A DNA stretch of 64,000 nt from Duganella zoogloeoides (GTDB lineage: Bacteria; Pseudomonadota; Gammaproteobacteria; Burkholderiales; Burkholderiaceae_D). Position numbers and translations under genes: made by a program. Position 1 is the first letter of the stretch. Every line of letters starts with the position of its first letter. The DNA lies in contig NZ_CP140152.1 in the NCBI RefSeq assembly GCF_034479515.1, positions 3,472,001 through 3,536,000 of the forward strand, written 5' to 3'. The notes under the pieces are model-generated. The model ran no database searches and was not told the DNA's origin. It saw nothing but the letters and a program-made list of their open reading frames with translations. Shown in pieces: positions 8,057-16,089 of the stretch.

Positions 8057-9017
8057 CGCCGGTGCCACGCAGCGCCAGCAGCCAGCCCACGCCGTCGAAC
8101 CAGAACGGCGCACCGAGCGACGAGGCGAATGCCGTCGTGATCCATCCCAGCAGCGCAAACCCCAGCGCCAGCAGCCACGCGCCAGCGTCCTGCCCGGCCA
8201 GGTTCTCGAAGCGCGACGACGGCCAGCCGACCGGCAGGCCCGCCACCTTGTCGATTTCCTTTTGCGCGGCGACGGCCTGGCCCAGCGCCTGCGCCGGCGT
8301 GGCGTTCGCGTCGATCTTCACTCGGCCGGTGGCGATGGTCTCCGCGCTGGTCTTGGCCAGTTCGGCCGCCACGCTGTCGTCCTGCCACAGGCGCTGGCTC
8401 AGCACCAGCGCATCGATATTCATCGCGCCCGCATAAAACAGGCCGATACAGAACAGCACCAGCTGCGAGCGGCGCTTGTACCAGCCGGTGATGCGCTCCA
8501 TTACCGTCTCGTACCAGATGCGCACGGCATTCTCGAGCGCGGCGGCATCGTCGGGCCCTTCTCCCATGATCGCCAGCAGGGTGCGCGCCAGGCCGTCGTT
8601 GCCGGTGCTGGCCAGCAGCAGTTGCGCCGTGTGGCCCTTGCCGTAGCGCGCGATCAGCGTGGCAACGAACGCGCGCGCAAAAATCGGCGCGGGAATGTAG
8701 GACGGCATGCGGCCGCGCTGCGCCATGCCGACGATTAGTGGATGGCGCATGACGTCGGCGGCCAGCGAAGCATCGCCAAGCCGGTCGAGACCGAAGCAGT
8801 TATCACGCCGCAGCAAACGCGCAAGCGAGGGACCGATGCCGCGCAGGCGCGGCTTCGCTGCCGACTCGTGCAACATCGTCAGCACGCCATCGAGCAGCAC
8901 CTTGGCGCGGGTTTGAAACAGCGAGGCGATCGCTTCGCGCGTAGCGCTGCATAGCAAGCTCATCGCCAGGAACGTGAACGACAAGCCAATGGCAACGTCG
9001 AGATAATGGTTGGACAT
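7980..9017 (-). CDS. Hypothetical membrane protein
   Basis: The product has 345 residues when started at the ATG at 9015-9017 (MSNHYLDVAIGLSFTF); the open frame continues upstream to 9209 but that part is polar and AT-richer. Hydrophobic segments lie near residues 7-27, 190-210, 285-305 and 310-325, with a soluble helical region between the first and second. I recognise no family. It is divergent from csgE, with 192 bases between them, and convergent with 7520-8056. Confidence 0.7.
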   Translation of the reverse strand: MSNHYLDVAIGLSFTFLAMSLLCSATREAIASLFQTRAKVLLDGVLTMLHESAAKPRLRGIGPSLARLLRRDNCFGLDRLGDASLAADVMRHPLIVGMAQRGRMPSYIPAPIFARAFVATLIARYGKGHTAQLLLASTGNDGLARTLLAIMGEGPDDAAALENAVRIWYETVMERITGWYKRRSQLVLFCIGLFYAGAMNIDALVLSQRLWQDDSVAAELAKTSAETIATGRVKIDANATPAQALGQAVAAQKEIDKVAGLPVGWPSSRFENLAGQDAGAWLLALGFALLGWITTAFASSLGAPFWFDGVGWLLALRGTGVKPPVESVPATPATVLPSLSVAPRP

Positions 9018-9209
9018 GACGCTCTCCCGAGCCGATTTCGATACCCGTACACTAATTGATTTCACAGGCTCAAGCACGTTTTTCTGCTTCCTTTCCCCCA
9101 CAAAATCATATCGTCCCCGCGCGTGATCGTCGTCAAATTTGAGCCGAACGCGACTTCTATACTCGACTGACGACTTGGCCATTTCCGGCCCAACCGCAGC
9201 GAGGATCAC

Positions 9210-9611
9210 ATGTTTTTACGCGTCATTTTTATTGCGGCAACAGTGCTGTATGCGCTACGCGCCGCTGCTGCCGATGCCGAGCCGCCGCGCGCGGTGGGCG
9301 TGATCACGGTGCAGACCATGACCACCGCCGGCCACGATTTTTCCCAACACTTTCTGGCGGCCTGGCGCGACCAGGACGGCAGCGACCAGGTCACGCTGGC
9401 GATCCGCGAGCGGCCGTCGGCGCGCTTCGGCAGCGAAATGTGGATCGACTATGCGCAGCGCACCGTGCTGCAACTGCGCCTGCCGCCGGCCCGCGCAGCC
9501 TTGCCGGAACTTGCCGCCAACGCCGTGCAGCACGTGTGGGCCACCGTGCAGCGCACCGATGCCGAACGCAAGCTGTTCCACGACGCCGACCTGGCGCCCG
9601 ATGAATTCTGA
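9210..9611 (+). CDS. csgE: Curli assembly chaperone CsgE
   Basis: The product has 133 residues with a signal peptide ending near AAA at 20-21. After it, GHDFSQHFLAAW, ERPSARFGSEMWIDY and the terminal LAPDEF match the conserved landmarks of CsgE (GHDF, ERPSARWGS, DLAGDEF in Escherichia coli). CsgE is a periplasmic adaptor that caps the CsgG pore and delivers curlin subunits. GAGGA precedes the ATG. It opens a csgEFG-curlin operon; no csgD regulator is nearby. Confidence 0.92.
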   Translation: MFLRVIFIAATVLYALRAAAADAEPPRAVGVITVQTMTTAGHDFSQHFLAAWRDQDGSDQVTLAIRERPSARFGSEMWIDYAQRTVLQLRLPPARAALPELAANAVQHVWATVQRTDAERKLFHDADLAPDEF

Positions 9612-9629
9612 CCTCACAACAAGGAGACC

Positions 9630-10064
9630 ATGATGCGCACGCACTCCCTTCGCACTGGCATGCTGCTACTGCTTGCCGGCGCCATGCATTTCCACGCCAG
9701 CGCCACCGAATTGGTGTACCAGGCCGTGAACCCGTCGTTCGGCGGCTATCCCGCCAACGGCCAGCACCTGCTGGCCGTGGCCAGCGCCACCAACAAGCAC
9801 GTGGACAAGGGCCTCGGCTACTCGTCGCTGCTGGACCAGTCGCCGCTGACGCAGTTCAACCAGACCCTCGAGCGCACCGTGCTCTCCCAGCTGGCGTCGG
9901 CCGCCACGTCCAAGCTGACCGGACCCGACGGCAAGCTGCTGCCCGGCACCTTCCAGACGTCCAACTTCACCATCACCGTGACCGACCTGGGCGGCGGCAT
10001 GCTGCGCATTACCACCGTCGATAAAACCACCGGCGCGTCCACCTCGTTCGAGGTGTCGCAATGA
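9630..10064 (+). CDS. csgF: Curli assembly protein CsgF
   Basis: The product has 144 residues with a signal peptide cut after about residue 25. ELVYQAVNPSFGGYPANG corresponds to the CsgF N-terminus that inserts into the CsgG channel (consensus FRNPNFGGNPNNG), and the end VTDKTTGASTSFEV matches the CsgF C-terminal strand. It would sit at the outer surface, linking the CsgG pore to the nucleating curlin. AAGGAGA lies just before ATG; an adjacent ATG at 9633 is an equal alternative. Its stop overlaps the csgG start. Confidence 0.93.
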   Translation: MMRTHSLRTGMLLLLAGAMHFHASATELVYQAVNPSFGGYPANGQHLLAVASATNKHVDKGLGYSSLLDQSPLTQFNQTLERTVLSQLASAATSKLTGPDGKLLPGTFQTSNFTITVTDLGGGMLRITTVDKTTGASTSFEVSQ

Positions 10065-10981
10065 AGCCGCGCGCAATCATGCTGGTCCTGGCCGTGGCGC
10101 TGGCCGGCACCGGCTGCGCCGTCTCGCACCCGCCGTCAACGCCGCGCGACGAGGCCGGGTCGGTGGCGCAACTGACCACGCTTACCGCCGCCAGCCGCGA
10201 CCTGCTGCAGCTGCCGCCACCGAAGGGCAAGATCGCGGTAGCCGTGTATGGCATCCGCGACCAGACCGGCCAGTACAAGCCGTCGCCGGACAGCTCGTTT
10301 TCCACCGCCGTCACGCAGGGCGCCTCGTCGCTGCTGGTGAAAGCCCTCAAGGACTCGGGCTGGTTCGTGCCGGTGGAGCGCGAGAACCTGCAAAACCTGC
10401 TCACCGAACGCAAGATCGTGCGGGCGCTGGAAATGCCGCAACCGGCCGATACGCCGCCGGTGCACATGCCGCCGCTGCTGGCCGCGTCGGTGCTGGTCGA
10501 AGGCGGCATCGTCGCTTACGAGAGCAATGTGCGCACCGGCGGCGCGGGTGCGCGCTTTCTCGGCATCGGCATGTCGTCGCAGTACCGGGTGGACCAGGTC
10601 ACGGTCAACCTGCGCACGGTCGATATCCGCGCCGGCCAGATCCTGCAAAGCATTTCCACGACCAAGACCATCTATTCGTACGAACTGCATCCGAGCATTT
10701 TTAAATTCGTCAGCGTGAAGGACCTGGTGGAAGTGGAAGCCGGCATGACGCGCAACGAACCGGCGCAGCTGTGCGTGAGCGAAGCGATTGCCGCCGCGCT
10801 GGGCCACCTGATCGTGCAGGGCGTGCGCGAGCAGCACTGGGCCCTGGCCGACCCGGCCCAGTGGTCGAACCCGGTGGTGCAGCGCTATGCCGGCGAATAT
10901 CTGGCCGCGTATGCCCCGCCGGCAGCAACGCCCGCTGCGGCCGCAGCGCCGGCCACCGAACAACAGAGTTTTACCCGGTAG
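10061..10981 (+). CDS. csgG: Curli secretion channel lipoprotein CsgG
   Basis: The product has 306 residues. The lipobox LAGTGC puts lipidated Cys at residue 19. The body has the CsgG fold landmarks: KIAVAVYGIRDQTGQYKPSP, then SGWFVPVERENLQNLLTER, VEGGIVAYESNVRTGG and YRVDQVTVNLRTVD, the last lining the transmembrane barrel. It forms the nonameric outer-membrane pore that exports curlins. The Ala/Pro-rich last 30 residues are an extension beyond the usual end. It overlaps csgF by four bases. Confidence 0.95.
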   Translation: MKPRAIMLVLAVALAGTGCAVSHPPSTPRDEAGSVAQLTTLTAASRDLLQLPPPKGKIAVAVYGIRDQTGQYKPSPDSSFSTAVTQGASSLLVKALKDSGWFVPVERENLQNLLTERKIVRALEMPQPADTPPVHMPPLLAASVLVEGGIVAYESNVRTGGAGARFLGIGMSSQYRVDQVTVNLRTVDIRAGQILQSISTTKTIYSYELHPSIFKFVSVKDLVEVEAGMTRNEPAQLCVSEAIAAALGHLIVQGVREQHWALADPAQWSNPVVQRYAGEYLAAYAPPAATPAAAAAPATEQQSFTR

Positions 10982-11034
10982 TACCAGCAGTACCAGTAGT
11001 ACAAGTAGAACCAGTAGAACCAGTAGTACCCACT
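10981..11034 (+). repeat. Six-unit 9-bp tandem repeat between csgG and the first curlin gene
   Basis: Six 9-base units (GTACCAGCA, GTACCAGTA, GTACAAGTA, GAACCAGTA, GAACCAGTA, GTACCCACT) begin on the last base of the csgG stop codon and end just before the Shine-Dalgarno AAGGAG of the first curlin gene. The period is a multiple of three and the curlin reading frame stays open through the array, where it would encode Ser/Thr/Arg-Thr-Ser tripeptides. Confidence 0.85.
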
Positions 11035-11054
11035 CAACCCAAGGAGATACTGTC

Positions 11055-12023
11055 ATGAGAACCACCATTGTTTCCGGCGCCGTCGCCGCCGCCCTGAGCC
11101 TGATGTGCGCAATGCAACCGGCCTCCGCCCAGAGCAACCGCGCCACGCTGACCCAGAACGGGTCCAACAACCTGGCCAACATCGAGCAAATGGCCAGCGC
11201 GCAAAACGCCGTCGCCACCATCACGCAAACCGGCAACTACAATGTCGCCGGCACGCCCGGTGGCGCTGCGGGCATCATGCAAATGAACTCGCAAAACGTC
11301 ACCGCCACCATCAACCAGAACGGCAACTACAACCAGGCTGGCGTGGTGCAGGACGACGTGGACAACAGTACCGCCGCGTTCGCGCAGATCGGCAACAACA
11401 ACGAAGTGGCAGCGCGCCAGGAAGCGGCCAGCTATTCCAACATCTCGGCGCGCCAGGAAGGCAACTATAACTTCGCGGAGTTCGCACAGTCCGAAGTGGC
11501 GACCGGCACCGTGACCACCCGCCAGGTGGGCAACAACAACGAGCTGTCGGTGCGGCAGGAACGCGCCGGCAACACGTCGCCGGTGGTCGAGCAGCAAGGT
11601 ACGGCCAACGTGGCCAATATCCAGCAGGTGCTCGACTACTATTCGAACCCGTCCATTTACCAGAATGGCATGCGCAACGAAGCCAACGTGGTGCAGAACA
11701 ACGCCCGCGACACCCAGAACATGACGGTGCGGCAAACCGGCATGGACAACCGCGCCAATGTCAGCAACAGCGGCATGCGCAACGCGTCGATCGTCGAACA
11801 GACCGGCAACAACAACCTGGCGACCGTCAACAAGACCCAGAATTTCAACGAATCGGAGATCCGCCAACTCGGCAACCTGAACACCGCCACCATCACCCAA
11901 ACCGGCACCGCGATGACGGCCGCACAACCGAACGTGGCCATGATCATGCAACTGGGTAACAACGGCAATGCCGCGCTCGCCCAAACCGGCAGCAACAACC
12001 GCGCGACCATCGTACAACGTTGA
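11055..12023 (+). CDS. Curlin-repeat amyloid protein (major-subunit-like)
   Basis: The product has 322 residues. A signal peptide ending ASAQ (about residues 1-26) is followed entirely by CsgA/CsgB-like repeats of the form Q-x-G-x-x-N-x-A-x3-Q, about a dozen imperfect copies of 20-25 residues (for example ITQTGNYNVAG and VEQTGNNNLATV). This is about twice the length of E. coli CsgA. It should be exported through CsgG and polymerise into extracellular amyloid fibres. AAGGAG precedes the ATG. It cannot be labelled csgA or csgB with confidence. Confidence 0.9.
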   Translation: MRTTIVSGAVAAALSLMCAMQPASAQSNRATLTQNGSNNLANIEQMASAQNAVATITQTGNYNVAGTPGGAAGIMQMNSQNVTATINQNGNYNQAGVVQDDVDNSTAAFAQIGNNNEVAARQEAASYSNISARQEGNYNFAEFAQSEVATGTVTTRQVGNNNELSVRQERAGNTSPVVEQQGTANVANIQQVLDYYSNPSIYQNGMRNEANVVQNNARDTQNMTVRQTGMDNRANVSNSGMRNASIVEQTGNNNLATVNKTQNFNESEIRQLGNLNTATITQTGTAMTAAQPNVAMIMQLGNNGNAALAQTGSNNRATIVQR

Positions 12024-12128
12024 TCGTCAGCGTCACCACAGGGAGTCCCCACCAGGGGCTCCCTGTCCGTGCGGCGCCACGCAGTACCCGATCAACATCG
12101 CATTCAAGGCAGCCGACAGGGAGCCATC

Positions 12129-12341
12129 ATGAAACACCATTCCACCGCCAGCGGCACCGACAGCGTCCAGGGCACCATCGACCAGGCGGCGACCGTGCGC
12201 AGCAGCGCTTTCGGCAGCGGCTTGCGTATCACCCAGAAGGGCGCGCGCAACCTCGCCACCACCGAACAGCGCGGCAGGTTCCAGGACGCCACCATCACCG
12301 AGGACGGCGGCAACAACCGGGGCGCCGTCGTCCAGCACTAG
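12129..12341 (+). CDS. Short curlin-repeat protein without signal peptide
   Basis: The product has 70 residues, starting MKHHSTASG with GGGAG upstream. It contains about two to three curlin-like units (LRITQKGARNLATTEQ and ATITEDGGNNRGAVVQ) but no hydrophobic N-terminus, so it has no evident route to the periplasm. It lies between two curlin genes on the same strand. It could be a degenerate copy, a cytoplasmic partner or inhibitor, or a fragment whose signal region was lost. Confidence 0.65.
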   Translation: MKHHSTASGTDSVQGTIDQAATVRSSAFGSGLRITQKGARNLATTEQRGRFQDATITEDGGNNRGAVVQH

Positions 12342-12367
12342 TCCGCCCCACCACCGAAGGAGTGACC

Positions 12368-13333
12368 ATGAAAACTACCCTCACTGCCCGCAACGCCGCG
12401 CTGCTGGCCACTGCGCTGACGTGTTCGTTGTGCGCCGCCCAGGACGGCAACAACGCCAGCGCCAGCCAGTCCGGCGCCGGCAACCGCGCTTACATCAGCC
12501 AAACCGACAACCTGGGCGGCATCTTCGCCATGGTGGTCCAGAATGGCAACAACAACCTGGTGGGCAACCCGGACAGCCAGAGCGGCGGCGTGCGGCAGTA
12601 CGAAGCGTCGAACCTGCGCATGGAAATCCGCCAGACCGGCGACGGCAACCGCGCCACCGGCACCCAGCGCAGCGGCGAGCGCACCTGGTTCATCCTCGAG
12701 CAGGCGGGCGCCGCCAACATTACCGCGGTGCGCCAGGATGCGGCCTTCGAATCGGTGACGCGGGTGCGGCAAGCGGGCACCAACAACCGGGTCGATGGCG
12801 ACGCCGCCAATACCCTGGCCAACGGCTTCACCGCGTCGCAGACCGGCGCCGACAACACCGTCAACATCTTCCAGCGCCGCAATGGCTTTTCCGACTCCAA
12901 CATGGACCAGAACGGCACAGGCAATCAGATCGTGGGCGAGCAAACCTTTGCCGACTATACGCAGTACGACATGGCCCAGTACGGCGAACGCAACCAGATT
13001 ACCGCCTTGAGCAGCGAATCCCTGTTCACCGATTACACCATCGCCCAGAACGGCACCGAGAACCGCGCCACCACGCGCACCTCGGCCGAGGCCAGCGGCG
13101 GCGACCTGCTCCAGACCGGCATAGGCAACATGGCAAGCACCGACCAGCAAGGACGCAGCAGCGAGTACAGCGTCACCCAGAGCGGCACGCTCAATACCGC
13201 GGCCCTGACCCAGACCGGTAATATGTCAGCGGAAACCAGCAACCTGGCCACCATCCGCCAGAACGGCCAGCGCCTGAACGCCAGCCTGGTTCAGACCGGT
13301 GGCGGCAACCAGGGCGTCATCGCCCAGCAATAA
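12368..13333 (+). CDS. Curlin-repeat amyloid protein (second long subunit)
   Basis: The product has 321 residues with a signal peptide ending SLCAAQ near residue 25. The rest is imperfect curlin repeats (for example IRQTGDGNRATG, VTQSGTLNTAAL and LVQTGGGNQGVIAQQ), ending in a short Q-rich C-terminus. Its repeats hold more acidic and aromatic residues than the gene at 11055, so one of the two may act as a CsgB-like nucleator. AAGGAG is placed before the ATG. A hairpin follows at 13348. Confidence 0.9.
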   Translation: MKTTLTARNAALLATALTCSLCAAQDGNNASASQSGAGNRAYISQTDNLGGIFAMVVQNGNNNLVGNPDSQSGGVRQYEASNLRMEIRQTGDGNRATGTQRSGERTWFILEQAGAANITAVRQDAAFESVTRVRQAGTNNRVDGDAANTLANGFTASQTGADNTVNIFQRRNGFSDSNMDQNGTGNQIVGEQTFADYTQYDMAQYGERNQITALSSESLFTDYTIAQNGTENRATTRTSAEASGGDLLQTGIGNMASTDQQGRSSEYSVTQSGTLNTAALTQTGNMSAETSNLATIRQNGQRLNASLVQTGGGNQGVIAQQ

Positions 13334-13347
13334 ACTCCGTTTTTTCA

Positions 13348-13386
13348 CTGGCGCCTGCATTTTTACGCGGGCGCCAGCACGTTTTC
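13348..13386 (+). terminator. Hairpin after the curlin operon
   Basis: A perfect 8-bp inverted repeat, CTGGCGCC (13348-13355) and GGCGCCAG (13370-13377), with a 14-base loop and a short GTTTT after it, follows the last curlin gene. The T-run is weak. Confidence 0.5.
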
Positions 13387-13391
13387 GATTT

Positions 13392-13411
13392 ATATCGTAA
13401 GATCACGATAT
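13392..13411. promoter_or_regulatory. Palindromic operator candidate for the ArsR regulator
   Basis: ATATCGT-N6-ACGATAT is a perfect 7-bp inverted repeat placed 63 bases before the ArsR start at 13475, where an autoregulatory operator is expected. It lies in a short AT-rich stretch between the curlin terminator and the gene. Confidence 0.55.
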
Positions 13412-13474
13412 TGGCATCGGAAAAAGACGATATGCATGTCGTTCCACCCCGAAGTCATGCTTGAAGGAAATACG

Positions 13475-13765
13475 ATGAATATCGACGCGATCCACAAAGC
13501 CCTGGCCAATCCCACGCGGCGCCAGATCCTGGCGTGGCTGAAGGACCCCGAGCAATTCTTTCCGACCCAGTCGCACCCGTTCAGCAATGGCGTGTGCGCG
13601 GGCCAGATCGACCAGCGCGTCGGGCTGTCGCAATCGACCGTGTCGGCCCACCTGGCAATTTTGCTCAAGGCGGGGCTGATCACGTCGCAGCGCGTCGGCC
13701 AGTGGAACTATTTTCAACGCGATGAAGCCACGATCCGGGCTTTCATCGACCAAATGACCCTATAA
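13475..13765 (+). CDS. ArsR-family winged-helix repressor
   Basis: The product has 96 residues starting at ATG 13475, with AAGGAAA upstream; the frame is open from 13436 but that adds no family sequence. It begins DAIHKALANPTRRQILAWL and has the recognition helix in GLSQSTVSAHLAILLKAGLI, typical of ArsR/SmtB proteins. No Cys-based metal site of the classical ArsR kind is evident (a single Cys lies near residue 42), so the inducer is probably organic or redox. Nine bases separate it from the Old Yellow Enzyme gene, the likely target along with itself. Confidence 0.9.
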   Translation: MNIDAIHKALANPTRRQILAWLKDPEQFFPTQSHPFSNGVCAGQIDQRVGLSQSTVSAHLAILLKAGLITSQRVGQWNYFQRDEATIRAFIDQMTL

Positions 13766-13774
13766 AGGAAACAC

Positions 13775-14833
13775 ATGCCTACCCTCTTCGACCCGATTAC
13801 CATTGGCGACCTGACCCTGAAAAACCGCATCGTCATGGCCCCGCTCACCCGCGCCCGCGCCATCGGCGGCGCCCGCGTGCCGAACGCCCTCATGGCCAAG
13901 TACTACGAACAACGTTCCACCGCCGGCCTGATCCTCTCCGAAGCCACCTCGGTCACGCCGCAAGGTGTCGGCTATGCCGATACGCCGGGCCTGTGGTCCG
14001 ACGAGCAAGTGGAAGGCTGGAAGCAGGTCACCGCTGCGGTGCACGCGGCCGGCGGCGTGATCTTCGCCCAGCTGTGGCACGTGGGCCGCATCTCGGACCC
14101 GAGCCTGTTGAACGGCGACGCCCCGGTGGCGCCGAGCGCCATCGCAGCCGAAGGCCACGTCAGCCTGCTGCGCCCGATGCGCCCTTACCCGGTGCCGCGC
14201 GCGCTCGATACGGAAGAGCTGGCCGGCGTGGTAGCCGCCTATAAACTGGGCGCGGAAAACGCCAAGAAGGCCGGCTTCGACGGCGTGGAAATCCACGGCG
14301 CCAACGGCTACCTGCTCGACCAGTTCCTGCAAGACAAAACCAACCAGCGCACCGACAACTACGGCGGCACCATTGAAAACCGCGCCCGCCTGATGCTGGA
14401 AGTGACCGACGCCTGCATCGCCGTGTGGGGCGCCAACCGCGTGGGCATGCACCTGGCGCCGCGCCGCGATGCGCACGACATGGGCGACTCCGATCCGGCC
14501 GCCACCTTCGGCTACGTCGCGCGCGAGCTGGCCAAGCGCAAGATCGCCTTTATCTGCGCCCGCGAAGCCGTGGGTGAAGACAGCCTCGGACCGTTGCTGA
14601 AAAAAGAATTCGGCGGCGTGTACATCGCCAACGAAAGCCTGGACAAGCAAGGCGCCCAGCAACTGCTCGATAACGGCACCGCCGACGCAGTAGCCTTCGG
14701 CAAGGATTTCATTTCGAATCCCGACCTGCCCCGCCGCCTGGAAACCGATGCGCCGCTGAACAAGTGGAATGCGGAGACGTTTTATGGCGCATCGGCTGAA
14801 GGTTACACCGACTACCCCGCCCTGGCCGCCTGA
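13775..14833 (+). CDS. Old Yellow Enzyme alkene reductase (NemA/XenA-like)
   Basis: The product has 352 residues, the usual length. It begins LFDPITIGDLTLKNRIVMAPLTRARA and shows the substrate-binding pair in IHGANGYLLDQFL (His174, Asn177). FMN-binding parts include IFAQLWHVGR and the late GGVYIANESLDK. It should reduce activated C=C bonds (enones, maleimides, nitro compounds) with NAD(P)H in the cytoplasm. It is coupled to an ArsR regulator, an arrangement typical of electrophile-induced reductases. Confidence 0.93.
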   Translation: MPTLFDPITIGDLTLKNRIVMAPLTRARAIGGARVPNALMAKYYEQRSTAGLILSEATSVTPQGVGYADTPGLWSDEQVEGWKQVTAAVHAAGGVIFAQLWHVGRISDPSLLNGDAPVAPSAIAAEGHVSLLRPMRPYPVPRALDTEELAGVVAAYKLGAENAKKAGFDGVEIHGANGYLLDQFLQDKTNQRTDNYGGTIENRARLMLEVTDACIAVWGANRVGMHLAPRRDAHDMGDSDPAATFGYVARELAKRKIAFICAREAVGEDSLGPLLKKEFGGVYIANESLDKQGAQQLLDNGTADAVAFGKDFISNPDLPRRLETDAPLNKWNAETFYGASAEGYTDYPALAA

Positions 14834-14845
14834 GAACGACTGAAA

Positions 14846-14885
14846 AACCTCCAGAGCGGCGTTGCTGCGCCTCGCTCTGAAGGTT
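14846..14885. terminator. Bidirectional hairpin between convergent genes
   Basis: A 13-bp inverted repeat with one mismatch (14846-14858 with 14873-14885, 14-base loop) lies between the ends of the Old Yellow Enzyme gene and the metallo-hydrolase gene and could serve both. Confidence 0.5.
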
Positions 14886-14940
14886 ATGCCAGGCGCTCTG
14901 TCACGCTGGCCCCGCCAGCCGCGCGGGGCGCTGTAACCGC

Positions 14941-15906
14941 TTAACGCGGCTGCGTGTAGCTGACCGGCACGAACTGGTAAGCCTTGCCGCTGGCACGGAC
15001 ATGGCCCAGTGCCGGGAACGACAAGTGCGCCGCGCCGACCAGGTAGCCGCCTTTGGCCGCTGCCGCGAACGCCGCGTTGCGCTCCTTGATCGCCACCGAG
15101 CTGTCGGTATCGAAGGCGATGCCGACATTCGGATCGTCAAACTGCACCGACTGCACATGCAGCAGGTCGCCCAGCAACACCAGCTTCTGTCCCTTGCTCT
15201 CCACCACGTAACTGATATGCCCCACCGTATGGCCGCCGTTGAACTGCGACCGGATGCCGGGCGCCAGTTCGCCATTGGCGGTAATCGGCTGGAACTTACC
15301 GGCTTTCACGTACGGCGTAAGCGACACCATCGGTCCTTCGAAATTGGCCTTCGCATCGGGCTTGGCCTGGTCCAGGTTGGCCTGGCTCAGGTAATAGTCG
15401 GCATCCTGCTTGCCAGCGCGGACAATGGCATTCGGGAACACGCGCTGGTCCTTGCTGGCCAGGCCACCGACGTGGTCGCTGTGCATGTGGGTGATGTAGA
15501 TTTCATCGACCTGGTCCGGCGTATAGCCGGAAGCCTTGAGGCTGGCCGCCAGCTGGCCGGCGGTGGGGCCGAACAGGCCGGCGGCGCCGGTGTCGATCAA
15601 TATCAATTTGCTGCCGGTGTTGATCAAAAAGGCGTTGACCGAGGTCTGCAGCGGTTCCTTGAGGAACGATTTGTCCAGCGCTGCGCGGGTTTTCGCTTCC
15701 GGCTGCTTGAGCAGCTTGCTTACCGGCAGGTCGAGCGTGCCATCGTTGAGCACCGTCACTTCGAAGTCGCCCAGCGTGGTGCGATAAAAACCGGGCGCCT
15801 GGAACTTGGCAAACGGCGCGGCGGCTTGCGCCGGCGCCATGGCGCCGGCCAAGACGGCGGCGGCAGTCGCCATGGCAACCCGGGAAGAACGAGCGATGTT
15901 GATCAT
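14941..15906 (-). CDS. Exported metallo-beta-lactamase-fold hydrolase
   Basis: The product has 321 residues. A signal peptide ends PAQAAA near residue 30. The metal motif HMHSDH (His140, His142, Asp144, His145), preceded by ILIDTGAAGLFG, and later the third-ligand region GHTVGHISYVV and LLGDLLH make this a complete MBL-fold protein. It resembles the quorum-quenching/PqsE-like and arylsulfatase-like periplasmic branch, but the substrate is unknown. It is convergent with the Old Yellow Enzyme gene. Confidence 0.88.
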   Translation of the reverse strand: MINIARSSRVAMATAAAVLAGAMAPAQAAAPFAKFQAPGFYRTTLGDFEVTVLNDGTLDLPVSKLLKQPEAKTRAALDKSFLKEPLQTSVNAFLINTGSKLILIDTGAAGLFGPTAGQLAASLKASGYTPDQVDEIYITHMHSDHVGGLASKDQRVFPNAIVRAGKQDADYYLSQANLDQAKPDAKANFEGPMVSLTPYVKAGKFQPITANGELAPGIRSQFNGGHTVGHISYVVESKGQKLVLLGDLLHVQSVQFDDPNVGIAFDTDSSVAIKERNAAFAAAAKGGYLVGAAHLSFPALGHVRASGKAYQFVPVSYTQPR

Positions 15907-16089
15907 GATTTCACCTGATTGTTGATATTTTGGAACCTGACAGCATACCGCATCGGCACACCAACACCTGCCTCGAAAGGATGAATAACTTGCCCCCCAT
16001 CCGGCCCCAATATAGAATGCGCCGAGTTTTTTGACGAGGAAGATGTCGCCGTGTCAAGAGTATAAATAAACCAATACAGGATGCATGAC

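Noticed and set aside
10887..12023. N-terminal extension of the first curlin through the 9-bp repeat into csgG
   Set aside because: The ATG at 11055 has AAGGAG and is followed by a proper signal peptide; an upstream start would bury the signal and overlap csgG.
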